Shown: positions 1 to 8,718 of the stretch, piece after piece
Numbering within the stretch: the first letter of the stretch is position 1
Layout: every line of letters begins with the position of its first letter
Assembly (NCBI RefSeq): GCF_002954245.1
Contig: NZ_PPTG01000025.1
Coordinates: 212,909 to 276,908, forward strand
Direction of reading: 5' to 3'
Length of the DNA: 64,000 nucleotides
From: Cryobacterium aureum
GTDB lineage: Bacteria; Actinomycetota; Actinomycetes; Actinomycetales; Microbacteriaceae
Notes under the pieces: generated by a model
The model's database searches: none
What the model was told of the DNA's origin: nothing
Seen by the model: the letters and a program-made list of their open reading frames with translations, nothing else
Made by a program: the position numbers and the translations under genes

Positions 1-192
1 GGTCGCATCCGCGTCGGTGACATGCGGCACGGCTGGCGGAGTGACGGGAGCGGTGACCGGCGGGGCCGTAGGGGTCACGCCGGCTGCGGCATCCGCTGGC
101 GGGCCGGAATGGCGACCGCCGCTGCGCGAAACCGTTGACTCGCCGTTTTCAAAATCGCCACGGGCCGCGTCGCCATGCTCGGTACCGGTCAC
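1..192 (-). CDS. Partial gene running off the left edge, probable phosphohexomutase N-terminus
   Basis: An open frame starts at a GTG (192-190) that overlaps the stop codon of the upstream purine nucleoside phosphorylase gene as GTGA, and stays open for 64 codons to the window edge. The visible peptide is a low-complexity leader rich in Ala, Pro, Thr and Gly, with no diagnostic motif. The stop/start overlap implies translational coupling with the nucleoside phosphorylase. In Mycobacterium tuberculosis, as I recall, the gene after deoD is pmmB, a phosphomannomutase-like phosphohexomutase, so that identity is inferred from order only. If the true start lies further downstream, this stretch would be a leader rather than protein. 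Confidence 0.45.
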   Translation of the reverse strand, partial: MTGTEHGDAARGDFENGESTVSRSGGRHSGPPADAAAGVTPTAPPVTAPVTPPAVPHVTDADAT

Positions 193-1022
193 AGCGCGGC
201 CACGATCCGGGCGAGGAGCGCGCTGATCACCGGTTCGGCCAGGGCACCGGCCTCGATCACTTCGCCGTGACTGAGAGGCGTCGTCTGAATGCCGGCGGCG
301 AGGTTGGTGATGAGCGAGAGCCCGAGCACCTCCATGCCGGCCTGCCGGGCCGCGATGGCCTCGAGCGCGGTCGACATGCCCACGATGTGGCCGCCGATCG
401 CCTTGGCCATCTGCACCTCGGCGGGCGTCTCGTACTGCGGGCCGCGGAACTGGCAGTACACGCCCTCGTCGATGGAAGGGTCGATGCCGCGCGCGACATC
501 GCGCAGTCGCTTCGAGTACAGGTCGGTCAGATCGACGAAGTTCGCGCCCTCGATCGGGGATTCAGAAGTCAGGTTGATGTGGTCGCTGATCAGGACTGCG
601 GTTCCGGGCTTCCACGATTCACGGATACCGCCGGCCCCGTTGGTCAAAATCATCGTTTTCGCTCCGGTCGCCGCCGCCGTGCGCACACTGTGCACGACCC
701 GGCGCACGCCGTGGCCCTCGTAGTAGTGCGTGCGAGCGCCGATCACGAGCGCGCGCTTGCCGCCGGGCAGCAGAATCGAGCGCAGCGTGCCGGCGTGGCC
801 GACCAGGGCTGGAGCGCTGAACCCGGTGATGTCTGCGGCGGTCACGGTGTGCGTGGTTTCGCCGATCAGGTCGGCGGCCTTGGCCCAGCCGCTGCCGAGG
901 GTGAGCGCGATGTCGTGCCGGGGCACTCCCGTGATGCCCGCGATCTCCGCGGCGGCCGAGCGTGCTGCCTCAAACGGATCTGTTTCGGGCAGGTCTAACG
1001 GGTTGATCTCGTTCGTGAACAT
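189..1022 (-). CDS. deoD: Purine nucleoside phosphorylase (trimeric type)
   Basis: Cytosolic enzyme that splits purine (deoxy)nucleosides with phosphate to base plus (deoxy)ribose-1-phosphate, for purine salvage. The 277 residues match the trimeric class in length. Visible motifs in order are the phosphate loop LGSG (about 42-45), ARTHYYEGH (96-104) with phosphate-binding Arg and His, TNGAGG (about 128-133), PQYETPAE, the MSTALEA ribose and phosphate contact, and TNLAAG near the C-terminus with the purine-binding Asn. The start ATG sits 6 nt after a TAGAGT -10 box, so the mRNA is probably leaderless. The product ribose-1-phosphate fits a downstream phosphopentomutase or hexomutase, consistent with the overlapping partial gene. 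The family assignment is firm; the symbol could equally be punA. Confidence 0.93.
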   Translation of the reverse strand: MFTNEINPLDLPETDPFEAARSAAAEIAGITGVPRHDIALTLGSGWAKAADLIGETTHTVTAADITGFSAPALVGHAGTLRSILLPGGKRALVIGARTHYYEGHGVRRVVHSVRTAAATGAKTMILTNGAGGIRESWKPGTAVLISDHINLTSESPIEGANFVDLTDLYSKRLRDVARGIDPSIDEGVYCQFRGPQYETPAEVQMAKAIGGHIVGMSTALEAIAARQAGMEVLGLSLITNLAAGIQTTPLSHGEVIEAGALAEPVISALLARIVAAL

Positions 1023-1028
1023 TTCACT

Positions 1029-1034
1029 ACTCTA
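1029..1034 (-). promoter_or_regulatory. -10 box of a probable leaderless promoter for the nucleoside phosphorylase
   Basis: On the minus strand TAGAGT is followed by six bases and then the ATG at 1022, which puts the expected transcription start on or next to the start codon. No clear -35 box or Shine-Dalgarno sequence is visible. Confidence 0.45.
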
Positions 1035-1204
1035 GAACCCCAGCCTTGGGCACGGAGATTCTGCGCGAATTCTGCTCATCGGCGCGCCGAACGGTCGCTG
1101 AGACGGCCATTCGGCGTCTTTTCGCCCTCTTCGAGGGACAAGCCGCGCCCTGCAGCCCCTGAAGCGGTTTTGCGCGGGCTCGGCGCTTTGAGAGAATGGA
1201 GTAC

Positions 1205-2641
1205 ATGGCCTATGAGTTTGAACGCAAGCAGCGCATTGCAGTACTAGGCGGTGGGCCCGGCGGATACGAAGCGGCCATCGCCGGAGCACAACAGGGTGCC
1301 GATGTCACCCTCATTGAAAGCGTCGGTGTCGGCGGTTCCGCCGTGATAACGGATGTTGTTCCCTCCAAGTCCCTCATCGCCACTGCGGAGGCGTCGAACT
1401 CGATCGGCGAGGCGACTGACCTCGGTGTGCAGTTCTTCGTGCGCGGCGAAACCGGCAAGCCCCTGCGCCCCGAGGTGGCCATCAACCTGGCCGCCGTGAA
1501 CAAGCGACTGCTCGGCCTCGCCCGCCAGCAGTCCGAAGACATGAAGGCCACCCTCATTCGCGCCGGTGTGCGCTACGTGCAGGGCCACGGCCGTCTCGAT
1601 GGCACCACCGGCATCATCGTCGCCACGTCCGGCGACTCAACCGCCACCGACTTCGACCGCATCGATGCCGACACCCTCGTCGTCTCCGTGGGCGCCAGCC
1701 CGCGCGTGCTGTCATCAGCGTTGCCAGATGGTGAGCGCATCCTCACCTGGACCCAGCTTTACAACCTCAAGGCCATTCCCGAACACCTGATCGTGGTCGG
1801 CTCTGGCGTCACCGGCGCCGAGTTCGCCTCGGCCTACCGCGCCCTCGGCGCGAAGGTCACTCTGATCTCCAGCCGCGACCAGGTGCTGCCTGGTGAAGAC
1901 GCCGACGCCGCCAACGTCATCGAGAACGTCTTCAAGCGCAACGGCATGACCGTGCTCTCCAAGTCGAGGGCCTCCTCGGTCGAGCGCACCAAGACCGGTG
2001 TCGTCGCGGTGCTCGAAGACGGACGCACGGTCGAGGGCAGCCACTGCCTCATCGCCGTCGGCTCCATTCCCAACACCGCCAACATCGGCCTCGAGCAGGC
2101 CGGCGTGCAGGTCACCGAATCCGGACATATCCAGGTCAACCGGGTCGCCCGCACCTCGATTCCGAACATCTACGCGGCCGGCGACTGCACGACCGAGATT
2201 CCGCTGGCATCCGTGGCTTCCATGATGGGCCGCACCGCCGTCTTCCACGCCATGGGGGACACCGTCAACCCGATCGAGATTCGCAACGTCGCCGCGAACA
2301 TCTTCACCCAGCCCGAGATCGCGACCGTCGGCTACACCCAGAAGCAGATCGAAGACGGACTCGCCCAGGGCGACATCTACAAGCTGCCGCTGTCGCAGAA
2401 CCCTCGGGCCAAAATGATGGGAATCAAGGACGGCTTCGTCAAACTCTTCGCCCGCACCGGCAGCGGCACGGTCATCGGCGGCGTCATTGTGGCCCCGAAG
2501 GCCAGCGAACTCATCTTCCCGCTGGCCCTCGCCGTCGAGCACCGGCTCACGGTCGACGAGGTAGCTCGCACCTTCCCCGTCTACCCTTCTCTCACCGGCT
2601 CCATAACGGATGCCGCGCGAGCGATGCACGTAGTCCTCTAG
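1205..2641 (+). CDS. lpdA: NAD(P)H-quinone dehydrogenase of the LpdA flavoprotein family
   Basis: Two-Rossmann-fold FAD protein of about 478 residues. It shows the FAD motif GGGPGGYEAA near the N-terminus, a second NAD(P) motif VVGSGVTGAEFA in the middle, and the FAD-closing AAGDCT. It resembles dihydrolipoamide dehydrogenase but lacks the redox-active CxxxxC: the equivalent segment reads GGSAVITDVVPSK. The C-terminal His-Glu dyad region is replaced by FPVYPSLTGSI. Both features match the M. tuberculosis LpdA (Rv3303c) group of NAD(P)H:quinone reductases, so it is unlikely to serve a 2-oxoacid dehydrogenase complex. An alternative ATG three codons upstream (1196) is possible, and neither start has a convincing Shine-Dalgarno. 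It converges on the carboxylase gene, with a hairpin between. Confidence 0.85.
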   Translation: MAYEFERKQRIAVLGGGPGGYEAAIAGAQQGADVTLIESVGVGGSAVITDVVPSKSLIATAEASNSIGEATDLGVQFFVRGETGKPLRPEVAINLAAVNKRLLGLARQQSEDMKATLIRAGVRYVQGHGRLDGTTGIIVATSGDSTATDFDRIDADTLVVSVGASPRVLSSALPDGERILTWTQLYNLKAIPEHLIVVGSGVTGAEFASAYRALGAKVTLISSRDQVLPGEDADAANVIENVFKRNGMTVLSKSRASSVERTKTGVVAVLEDGRTVEGSHCLIAVGSIPNTANIGLEQAGVQVTESGHIQVNRVARTSIPNIYAAGDCTTEIPLASVASMMGRTAVFHAMGDTVNPIEIRNVAANIFTQPEIATVGYTQKQIEDGLAQGDIYKLPLSQNPRAKMMGIKDGFVKLFARTGSGTVIGGVIVAPKASELIFPLALAVEHRLTVDEVARTFPVYPSLTGSITDAARAMHVVL

Positions 2642-2651
2642 CCCTAAACGC

Positions 2652-2682
2652 CCCCGCGCCTGCTCGAAAACGCGGCGCGGGG
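2652..2682. terminator. Hairpin between convergent genes
   Basis: A perfect 9-bp stem CCCCGCGCC/GGCGCGGGG encloses a 13-nt loop and lies midway between the lpdA stop and the carboxylase stop. No strong T-run follows on either strand. Its position suggests a bidirectional terminator. Confidence 0.5.
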
Positions 2683-2690
2683 ACTGGCCG

Positions 2691-4469
2691 CTAGGCGGCG
2701 TCGGAGACCGTCAGCAGGACGCTGCCGGAGGAGACCGTCTCGCCGACGACCGCTGCGACGTTACCGACGGTACCGTCACGATGCGCCACGAGCGGCTGCT
2801 CCATTTTCATGGCCTCGAGCACGAGCAGCAGATCGCCCTTGACGACCGTGTCACCCTCGGCGACGAGGAGCTTCACGATGGTCGCCTGCATCGGTGCCTT
2901 GATGGCGTCCCCGGTGGCGGTGTCGACGGAGTGCAGGCCGCCGCGACGCTTGGGCGCTGGTCCCACCGAGCGGGCGCTCGCGCCTCCGGGCAGCAGACGG
3001 GTGGGCAGGGTGACCTCGATGCGGCGTCCCTCCACCTCCACGACGATGCTGTGTCGCTTCTGCTCGCCGGGGGCGTCTTCCATGCTGCCGCTCCACGGTT
3101 CGATGTCGTTCTCGAACTCCGTCTCGATCCAACGAGTAAAGACGGTGAAGGGTTTGCCGTCGGTCGGCGCGAAAGCCGGATCCCGCACGACCTTACGGTG
3201 AAAGGGCAGCACGGTCGGCAGGCCGGCCACCTCAAACTCGTCGAGAGCGCGACGAGAACGCTCAAGCGCTTCCTCGCGGGTCGCGCCGGTGACGACGAGC
3301 TTAGCGATGAGCGAGTCGAACGACCCGCTGATCACATCGCCAGACTGCACGCCGGTGTCGACACGCACACCGGGGCCGCCAGCGGGCTTGAACACGTGAA
3401 CCGGGCCGGGCGCGGGCAGAAAGCCGCGGCCGGCATCCTCTCCGTTGATGCGAAATTCAAAGGAGTGAGCGGATGCGACGGGGTCACCATAGGTCAGCTC
3501 GCCACCCTCGGCGAGGCGGAACTGTTCACGCACCAGGTCGATGCCGGTGACCTCTTCGGAGACGGTGTGTTCCACCTGCAGTCGCGTGTTGACCTCGAGG
3601 AACGACACCGTTCCATCTTGGCCGATGAGAAACTCGCAGGTGCCGGCACCGAGGTAGCCGACCTCTTTCAAAATTGCCTTGGACGCCCGATACATCTCGG
3701 TCGTCTGCGCCTCGGTGAGAAAGGGTGCAGGGGCCTCTTCGACAAGCTTCTGGTGCCGGCGCTGCAGTGAGCAGTCGCGGGTCGAGACGACGACGACATT
3801 GCCGTGCATGTCGGCGAGGCACTGGGTCTCAACGTGGCGGGGGGAGTCGAGGTACTTCTCCACGAAGCATTCGCCGCGGCCGAAGGCTGTAATGGCCTCC
3901 CGGGTGGCTGAATCGAACATCTCGGCGACCTCGTCGCGCGTGCGGGCCACTTTGAGGCCTCGTCCGCCGCCACCGAAAGCGGCCTTGATCGCGACGGGCA
4001 GGCCGTGCACGTCCACGAAGGCGAGCACCTCGGCGGCGTCGCTGCAGGGGTTCAGGGTGCCCGGCGCCATCGGTGCGTTTACCTTTTCGGCGATTTTGCG
4101 GGCCGAGACCTTGTCGCCCAGCTGCTCGATGGCCTCGGGTGACGGCCCGATCCAGATGAGACCGGCGCCGATCACGGCGCGGGCGAAGTCGGCGTTCTCG
4201 GCCAGAAAGCCATAGCCGGGGTGAACGGCGTCAGCGCCGCTCCGGCGGGCGATCGACAGAATCTTGTCGATGACGAGGTACGTTTCGGCGCCGGTGGTGC
4301 CGTCGAGACCGTACGCCTCGTCGGCCAGACGGGCGTGCAGAGCGTCGCGATCCTGGTCGGCGTAGACGGCGACAGAGAGAATTCCACTGTCTTTCGCGGC
4401 ACGGATGACCCGAACGGCGATCTCGCCTCGGTTGGCGATGAGGACCTTCGTTATGAGTGACACAATCAC
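2691..4469 (-). CDS. accA: Acyl-CoA carboxylase alpha subunit (biotin carboxylase plus biotin carrier)
   Basis: The 592-residue subunit carboxylates its own biotin with ATP and bicarbonate; the beta subunit then moves the carboxyl group to acetyl- or propionyl-CoA for fatty acid synthesis. The N-terminal 450 residues are a biotin carboxylase: [17 protein letters not shown], the ATP-grasp glycine loop FGGGGRG, and [14 protein letters not shown]. The last 75 residues are the biotinyl domain with EAMKMEQP, the biotinylated Lys being about residue 553. Start candidates are GTG 4469 and GTG 4463; a TAGGCT box lies 8 nt upstream of the latter. Partner beta and epsilon subunits lie at 10.2-12.0 kb and the biotin ligase at 12.2 kb. 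It corresponds to mycobacterial AccA3. Confidence 0.93.
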   Translation of the reverse strand: MIVSLITKVLIANRGEIAVRVIRAAKDSGILSVAVYADQDRDALHARLADEAYGLDGTTGAETYLVIDKILSIARRSGADAVHPGYGFLAENADFARAVIGAGLIWIGPSPEAIEQLGDKVSARKIAEKVNAPMAPGTLNPCSDAAEVLAFVDVHGLPVAIKAAFGGGGRGLKVARTRDEVAEMFDSATREAITAFGRGECFVEKYLDSPRHVETQCLADMHGNVVVVSTRDCSLQRRHQKLVEEAPAPFLTEAQTTEMYRASKAILKEVGYLGAGTCEFLIGQDGTVSFLEVNTRLQVEHTVSEEVTGIDLVREQFRLAEGGELTYGDPVASAHSFEFRINGEDAGRGFLPAPGPVHVFKPAGGPGVRVDTGVQSGDVISGSFDSLIAKLVVTGATREEALERSRRALDEFEVAGLPTVLPFHRKVVRDPAFAPTDGKPFTVFTRWIETEFENDIEPWSGSMEDAPGEQKRHSIVVEVEGRRIEVTLPTRLLPGGASARSVGPAPKRRGGLHSVDTATGDAIKAPMQATIVKLLVAEGDTVVKGDLLLVLEAMKMEQPLVAHRDGTVGNVAAVVGETVSSGSVLLTVSDAA

Positions 4470-4548
4470 TTAGCCTATTGCCCGCCGCCACATCCCTTTT
4501 GGTTCTGTCCCACAAAAAGACCCGGCAGATTCTTGCGGATGCCTACAA

Positions 4549-5199
4549 TTACAGCGCTCCGGGGCGATTCCACAGGGTCGGCCACTCGTGTCCGAGGGCG
4601 CGCACCAGCCGCCGCAGCGTGGGCAGCGACAGCCCCACCACGGTCGACGGATCCCCGACGATGCTCGTAATAAAGGGAGCACCGAGGCTGTCAATAGTGA
4701 ACGCCCCCGCCACGAACAAAGGTTCCCCGGTGGCGATATAGGCGTCGAGCTCGGCATCGTCGAGGTCGTCGGCAAAGGTCACCTCGGCGACCGCGACCGC
4801 GCCAATCGCCCGGCCAGGCGCGCCGTCTTCGACCTCGATCAGCCAGTGTCCCGAATACAGTGTTCCGGTGCGCCCGCGCTGGCGTTGCCAACGTTCGCGG
4901 GCGGCATCCGCTGTGTGAGGCTTGCCGTAGATCACACCGTCCAGCACGAACACCGAGTCGCAGCCGAGCAATAGCCCGGTCAATGGCTCAGTCAGCCGAG
5001 CGGATGTTGCCGCCTCCGCTTTCGCCCGCGCCAGCAGCTCCACGAGTACCCGCGGTTCGAGTGCCGAGCCCGCCGCGGCTTCGGTCTCGGCGACGAGTCG
5101 AGCTTCGTCGACCTTGGGGTTGATCAGCACCGGTTCGATGCCGGCCGCGCGTAGCAGGGCGAGGCGGGCCGGAGACGTGGAAGCCAGGTACAGACGCAT
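4549..5199 (-). CDS. maf: Maf-family nucleoside triphosphate pyrophosphatase
   Basis: A 216-residue member of the Maf/HAM1 fold, which hydrolyses non-canonical or modified NTPs to NMP plus pyrophosphate. The N-terminus LYLASTSPARLALL matches the SxSxRRxxLL substrate loop with one Arg replaced by Ala. GCDSVFVLDG carries the catalytic Asp and KPHTADAARE the following conserved Lys-Pro. A good ribosome-binding site (AAAGGA, 5 nt before ATG) fixes the start. It lies downstream of the divergent methyltransferase promoter region and upstream of accA on the same strand, an arrangement also known in mycobacteria (maf near accA3). The exact nucleotide substrate cannot be read from sequence. Confidence 0.9.
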   Translation of the reverse strand: MRLYLASTSPARLALLRAAGIEPVLINPKVDEARLVAETEAAAGSALEPRVLVELLARAKAEAATSARLTEPLTGLLLGCDSVFVLDGVIYGKPHTADAARERWQRQRGRTGTLYSGHWLIEVEDGAPGRAIGAVAVAEVTFADDLDDAELDAYIATGEPLFVAGAFTIDSLGAPFITSIVGDPSTVVGLSLPTLRRLVRALGHEWPTLWNRPGAL

Positions 5200-5283
5200 G
5201 GTGTCCTTTCAAACGGGAGGGGCAGCATCCATTCAAGCAGGCGGCAACCGACGGCCCGGCAAGGGGTGTGGGATCATCGTTAG

Positions 5284-6600
5284 ATGAGCAACACGAGTCA
5301 TCAGCCCCAGGCCTCCCAGCCGACACCGTCTGCGAGTGTCGGCGACGAGCTTGAACTGAACATCACCAACGTCGCCCACGGCGGAATCTTCATCGCCCGC
5401 CACGAGGGCCGCGTGATCTTCGTCAGCGACACCCTGCCAGGCGAACGGGTGCGCGCCCGCCTCACCGAGGCCAACCACAAGAGCTTCTGGCGGGCCGAAA
5501 CCGTCGCCGTCGTCAACGCCGCCTCCGAACGGCAGCCGCACATCTGGAGCGCGGCATCCATCGATCGCGCCCCCGAAGACCGGGCCGGCGGCGCCGAGTT
5601 CGGCCATATCGAACTCGGCTTCCAACGGGAACTCAAGCGTCAGGTACTCGCCGACGCCCTGCAGCGCATGGCCGGACTCGAAACCGGCGTCGTGGTTGAG
5701 CCGGTCGCGGTCAGCGCAAAAGCCAGCCCCGGCGACGCGATGGACGGCACCGGATGGCGCACCCGAGTGAGCCTGCACGTGGCCGTCGACGGCACCATCG
5801 GCCCCTACGCCGCCCGCAGCCACCGGGTCATCCCGGTCGACGACCTGCCGCTCGCCGAGCACGAGCTCGAACTGCGCGCCCCCCTCGACACCCTGTTTCA
5901 CAACGCAGCTCAGGTGGACCTGGTCGCGCCGAGCAAGGGCGACGTGCAGGTGCTGGTCTCGGCCAAAGACGCCAACGGTAAGCCCAAACGCGTTCCGCAC
6001 GGCCTGATTCACGAGGTAGTCGCCGACCGTGAGTTCGAGCTGGACCGTTCCGGCTTCTGGCAGGTTCACTCCATGGCCGCCGACACGCTGTACCACGCGG
6101 TGCAGAGCATCATCGATCCGAACACGTTCGACCCGCGAGCCTCCAACCTCGACCTCTACGGCGGGGTCGGACTGCTCGCCGCAGCGCTCGGCGACAAATT
6201 CGGCAAGGCCACCCGCATCACCTCGGTCGAGAGTGACCCCGAAGCGGTCGCGTTCGCCGCCCGCAACCTCAAGGAATGGGCCGGTGCCACGGCCGTCGCC
6301 GACCGCGTCGACCGCTTCCTGCAGCGCCTCTTGCGCGAAGCGGATGCCGCCGAACGGGCCCGTCTCGCCGCCGCCACCGTGGTTCTCGACCCGCCGCGCT
6401 CCGGGGCGGGCAAGGCCGTCGTCGACCAGCTCGTCGCTCTTGCACCGCAACAAATCGTCTATGTGGCCTGCGACCCGGTGGCGCTCGCCCGCGACGTGGC
6501 GCTGTTTGCGAAGCAGGGCTATCAGCTGAGGACCCTGCGCGCCTTCGACCTTTTTCCCAATACCCACCACGTCGAAGCCGTCGCACTGCTCTGCAAATAG
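5284..6600 (+). CDS. Class I SAM-dependent RNA uridine-C5 methyltransferase (TrmA/RlmCD type)
   Basis: This 438-residue RNA methyltransferase starts with a TRAM RNA-binding domain (about residues 18-75, with NVAHGGIFIARHEGRVIF). The C-terminal SAM domain has DLYGGVGLLAAALG as motif I, VVLDPPRSGAGK as motif IV, and the catalytic Cys in YVACDP (about residue 396). NTHHVEAVALL supplies the general-base Glu at the end. Only two Cys are obvious near the C-terminus, so the [4Fe-4S] cluster seen in some RumA proteins is absent. The likely substrate is a uridine of 23S rRNA or tRNA; which one cannot be told. It is transcribed divergently from maf. A short gap separates it from the two-component genes downstream. 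Confidence 0.85.
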   Translation: MSNTSHQPQASQPTPSASVGDELELNITNVAHGGIFIARHEGRVIFVSDTLPGERVRARLTEANHKSFWRAETVAVVNAASERQPHIWSAASIDRAPEDRAGGAEFGHIELGFQRELKRQVLADALQRMAGLETGVVVEPVAVSAKASPGDAMDGTGWRTRVSLHVAVDGTIGPYAARSHRVIPVDDLPLAEHELELRAPLDTLFHNAAQVDLVAPSKGDVQVLVSAKDANGKPKRVPHGLIHEVVADREFELDRSGFWQVHSMAADTLYHAVQSIIDPNTFDPRASNLDLYGGVGLLAAALGDKFGKATRITSVESDPEAVAFAARNLKEWAGATAVADRVDRFLQRLLREADAAERARLAAATVVLDPPRSGAGKAVVDQLVALAPQQIVYVACDPVALARDVALFAKQGYQLRTLRAFDLFPNTHHVEAVALLCK

Positions 6601-6638
6601 CTATCGTTGAGACTAGACAACCCGAAGGCAGCCCTACC

Positions 6639-7346
6639 GTGAGCCACGCAGCAACTGATCCCGCACCATCCGTTCCCACCGACGCGCCCGTTCGCGTCGG
6701 TATTGTCGACGACCACGAGTCGGTACGACTGGGCTTGCAGGCCGCCTGCGAGAACGCCGGCTACGAAGTCTTGTTCGCGGCGGCAACCGCGCAGGCGCTC
6801 ATCGACGGCCTGGCCGGCCGCAAATGTGACGTGATCGTGCTCGATCTCTCGCTCGGCGACGGGTCACTCGTCACCGACAACGTGCGCCTGGTGGCGACCA
6901 CAGGCTCCGCGGTGCTCGTGCACAGCATCGCCGACCGGGTCGCCTCGGTGCGGGAAGCCCTCGCCGCCGGTGCAGCCGGGGTTATCCCCAAGTCGTCGCC
7001 GACCACGACGGTAATGGCCGCCGTCGCATCCGTTGCCCGCGGTGACGTGCTCAACAACCTGGAGTGGGCCACCGCCATCGACGCCGACCGGGACTTCGCC
7101 AAGGCGCAGCTCGGCCGTCGCGAACGCGATGTGCTGCACCTCTACGCCTCGGGTCTGCCGCTCAAGATGGTCGCCATGCAGCTGGGGATCGCGCACTCCA
7201 CCGCCCGCGAATACCTCGATCGCATTCGCGTGAAGTACGTCGAGGTCGGGCGTCCGGCGCCGACCAAGGTCGACCTGCTGCGTCGTGCCGTCGAAGATGG
7301 AATCCTGCCAGGGCTCGACGCCACCGAAGCTGACCGCGGTGTCTAA
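6639..7346 (+). CDS. LuxR-family (NarL-type) response regulator
   Basis: A DNA-binding response regulator of about 235 residues. The receiver domain carries IVDDHESVRLG with the acidic pair, LDLSLGD with the phospho-acceptor Asp (about residue 69), and the conserved Ser/Thr and Lys (VIPKSSPTT). The C-terminal helix-turn-helix shows LGRRERDVLHLYASGLPLKMVAMQLGIA split over the recognition helices. The reading frame is open further upstream into the methyltransferase gene; GTG 6639 is chosen because the receiver motif starts 23 codons later. It overlaps the next gene, a histidine kinase, by 8 nt if GTG 7339 is used, so the pair is one operon. The signal sensed is unknown. Confidence 0.88.
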   Translation: MSHAATDPAPSVPTDAPVRVGIVDDHESVRLGLQAACENAGYEVLFAAATAQALIDGLAGRKCDVIVLDLSLGDGSLVTDNVRLVATTGSAVLVHSIADRVASVREALAAGAAGVIPKSSPTTTVMAAVASVARGDVLNNLEWATAIDADRDFAKAQLGRRERDVLHLYASGLPLKMVAMQLGIAHSTAREYLDRIRVKYVEVGRPAPTKVDLLRRAVEDGILPGLDATEADRGV

Positions 7347-8718
7347 ACGGGCCGCCCGCCAGGGCGACCAACACAGCCAGGGGACGATGGTCTCCACGAC
7401 AACGCAGCCGTTCACGGCTGTCGGTGACGACGCGCACGAGGCCGATGGCAGCCTGCTTGGCCGCGTCCGGCATCCGCTCAACCCGATCAGCCACGCCCAG
7501 ATCGAAATCGTGCTATCGCGATCGGTGGCCGGCGTCGCGGTGATCTTCGCCATGCAGAGCGCGCCGTTGATGCTTGAGCAGTTGGAGAGCCGTAAAGCCG
7601 CGTTTGGCGTGCCGATTGCGATCCTTCTGGGGCTGACGATTGTGATTTTCGTCGTTGCGACGCTAATTCGGCGGGGTATCCGTACGGCCGCAGCCGCCGT
7701 GGCTGCCGTCTATCTCGCCGCACTTTTTGTGTGGCCCCTGCTCATGATCGATCCCACGGCCGTGCTCGAGAGCAAGCCCTGGCTGTGGTATCTGTGCAGT
7801 GTCGCTACCTCGTGCGCCGCCATCGCCCTGCCGTTGTTCTGGGCCGCTGCCTATACGGTGGTCGCGCCGATCACCTTCGGGCTCCTTCGGGTGCTCCCCT
7901 CCGGCGGCGAGGCCGAGAACCTGCTCGCCGTGCTCGACACCTGCTACGCCATGCTGCTCGGCGGCACGGTGCTCATTATTATCTATGTACTGCGGGAGGC
8001 CACAGCTAAGGTCGACACTGCCCAGTCCAATGCACTCGCGAAGTACTCCGTGGCGGTGCGCCATCACGCCACCGAGGTGGAGCGGGTCGAGGTTGATTCC
8101 ATCGTGCACGACACTGTGCTCGCGACATTGCTCTCAGCGGCGGGCGTGCGCAACGCCAGGGGCGCCGAACTGGCGGCGGCGATGGCTCGAAGCGCCATCA
8201 TCCGCTTGCAGGAAGCCAATGGCGAGCGCAATCTCGACGATGCCACCGTCTCCGTTGCCAAGCTGGCCGCGCGCATCCGCTCTGCTGCCGCCTCGACCGG
8301 AGTATTCACCGTGACCGAGCTGTGCCTGGATGGCCTCAGCATTCCGGAGCATGCCGCCGAGGCCCTCTACTCGGCCAGTGTGCAGGCCATGGTCAACAGC
8401 GTGCAGCACGCAGGTCCCGCACAATCGCGCAACGTCACAGTGAGCGGTAACGACCAGAGCGGATGCACCATCGAGATCAGCGATACCGGCCGCGGGTTCG
8501 ACGTGTCCAGCGTCGCCAGCGCCCGTCTGGGCTTGCGAGTGTCGATACATGATCGGGTGGCCGCCGCCGGCGGCGTGGCCGTGCTGCGCACGAGCATCGG
8601 CCGCGGCACGACGATCACCATCACCTGGCCGCGGGCCGATGAGGCCGACGAGCCGATCGCCGTCTCGGCGGCCGAGGCGATGGGCGCGCTGTCCGGGCGC
8701 GACGCGGGCGGAAAATGA
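7339..8718 (+). CDS. Membrane sensor histidine kinase
   Basis: Probable cognate kinase of the preceding regulator, 459 residues. After a short cytoplasmic tail come about six hydrophobic segments (roughly residues 65-230). The phosphoacceptor box IVHDTVLATLL (His about 257) is of the HisKA_3-like HDxL type that partners NarL regulators. The ATPase has VQAMVNSVQHAG (N box), IEISDTGRGFD (G1) and RLGLRVSIHDRV (G2), then GRGTTITITWPR. GTG 7339 overlaps the regulator stop; ATG 7387, just after AGGGGA, is an alternative. No extracellular sensing domain of any size is seen, so sensing probably uses the membrane segments. The next gene overlaps it by ATGA. Confidence 0.87.
   Translation: MSKRAARQGDQHSQGTMVSTTTQPFTAVGDDAHEADGSLLGRVRHPLNPISHAQIEIVLSRSVAGVAVIFAMQSAPLMLEQLESRKAAFGVPIAILLGLTIVIFVVATLIRRGIRTAAAAVAAVYLAALFVWPLLMIDPTAVLESKPWLWYLCSVATSCAAIALPLFWAAAYTVVAPITFGLLRVLPSGGEAENLLAVLDTCYAMLLGGTVLIIIYVLREATAKVDTAQSNALAKYSVAVRHHATEVERVEVDSIVHDTVLATLLSAAGVRNARGAELAAAMARSAIIRLQEANGERNLDDATVSVAKLAARIRSAAASTGVFTVTELCLDGLSIPEHAAEALYSASVQAMVNSVQHAGPAQSRNVTVSGNDQSGCTIEISDTGRGFDVSSVASARLGLRVSIHDRVAAAGGVAVLRTSIGRGTTITITWPRADEADEPIAVSAAEAMGALSGRDAGGK

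Noticed and set aside
1205..2641. Dihydrolipoamide dehydrogenase of a 2-oxoacid dehydrogenase complex
   Set aside because: The redox cysteine pair and C-terminal His-Glu dyad are missing, which fits the LpdA quinone-reductase group instead.
5233..6570. 445-residue open frame on the minus strand opposite the RNA methyltransferase
   Set aside because: Antisense shadow in high-GC DNA; the plus strand has a full set of methyltransferase motifs.
6276..7346. Long form of the response regulator starting inside the methyltransferase gene
   Set aside because: The added 121 residues are Arg-rich out-of-frame methyltransferase sequence; the receiver domain starts just after GTG 6639.
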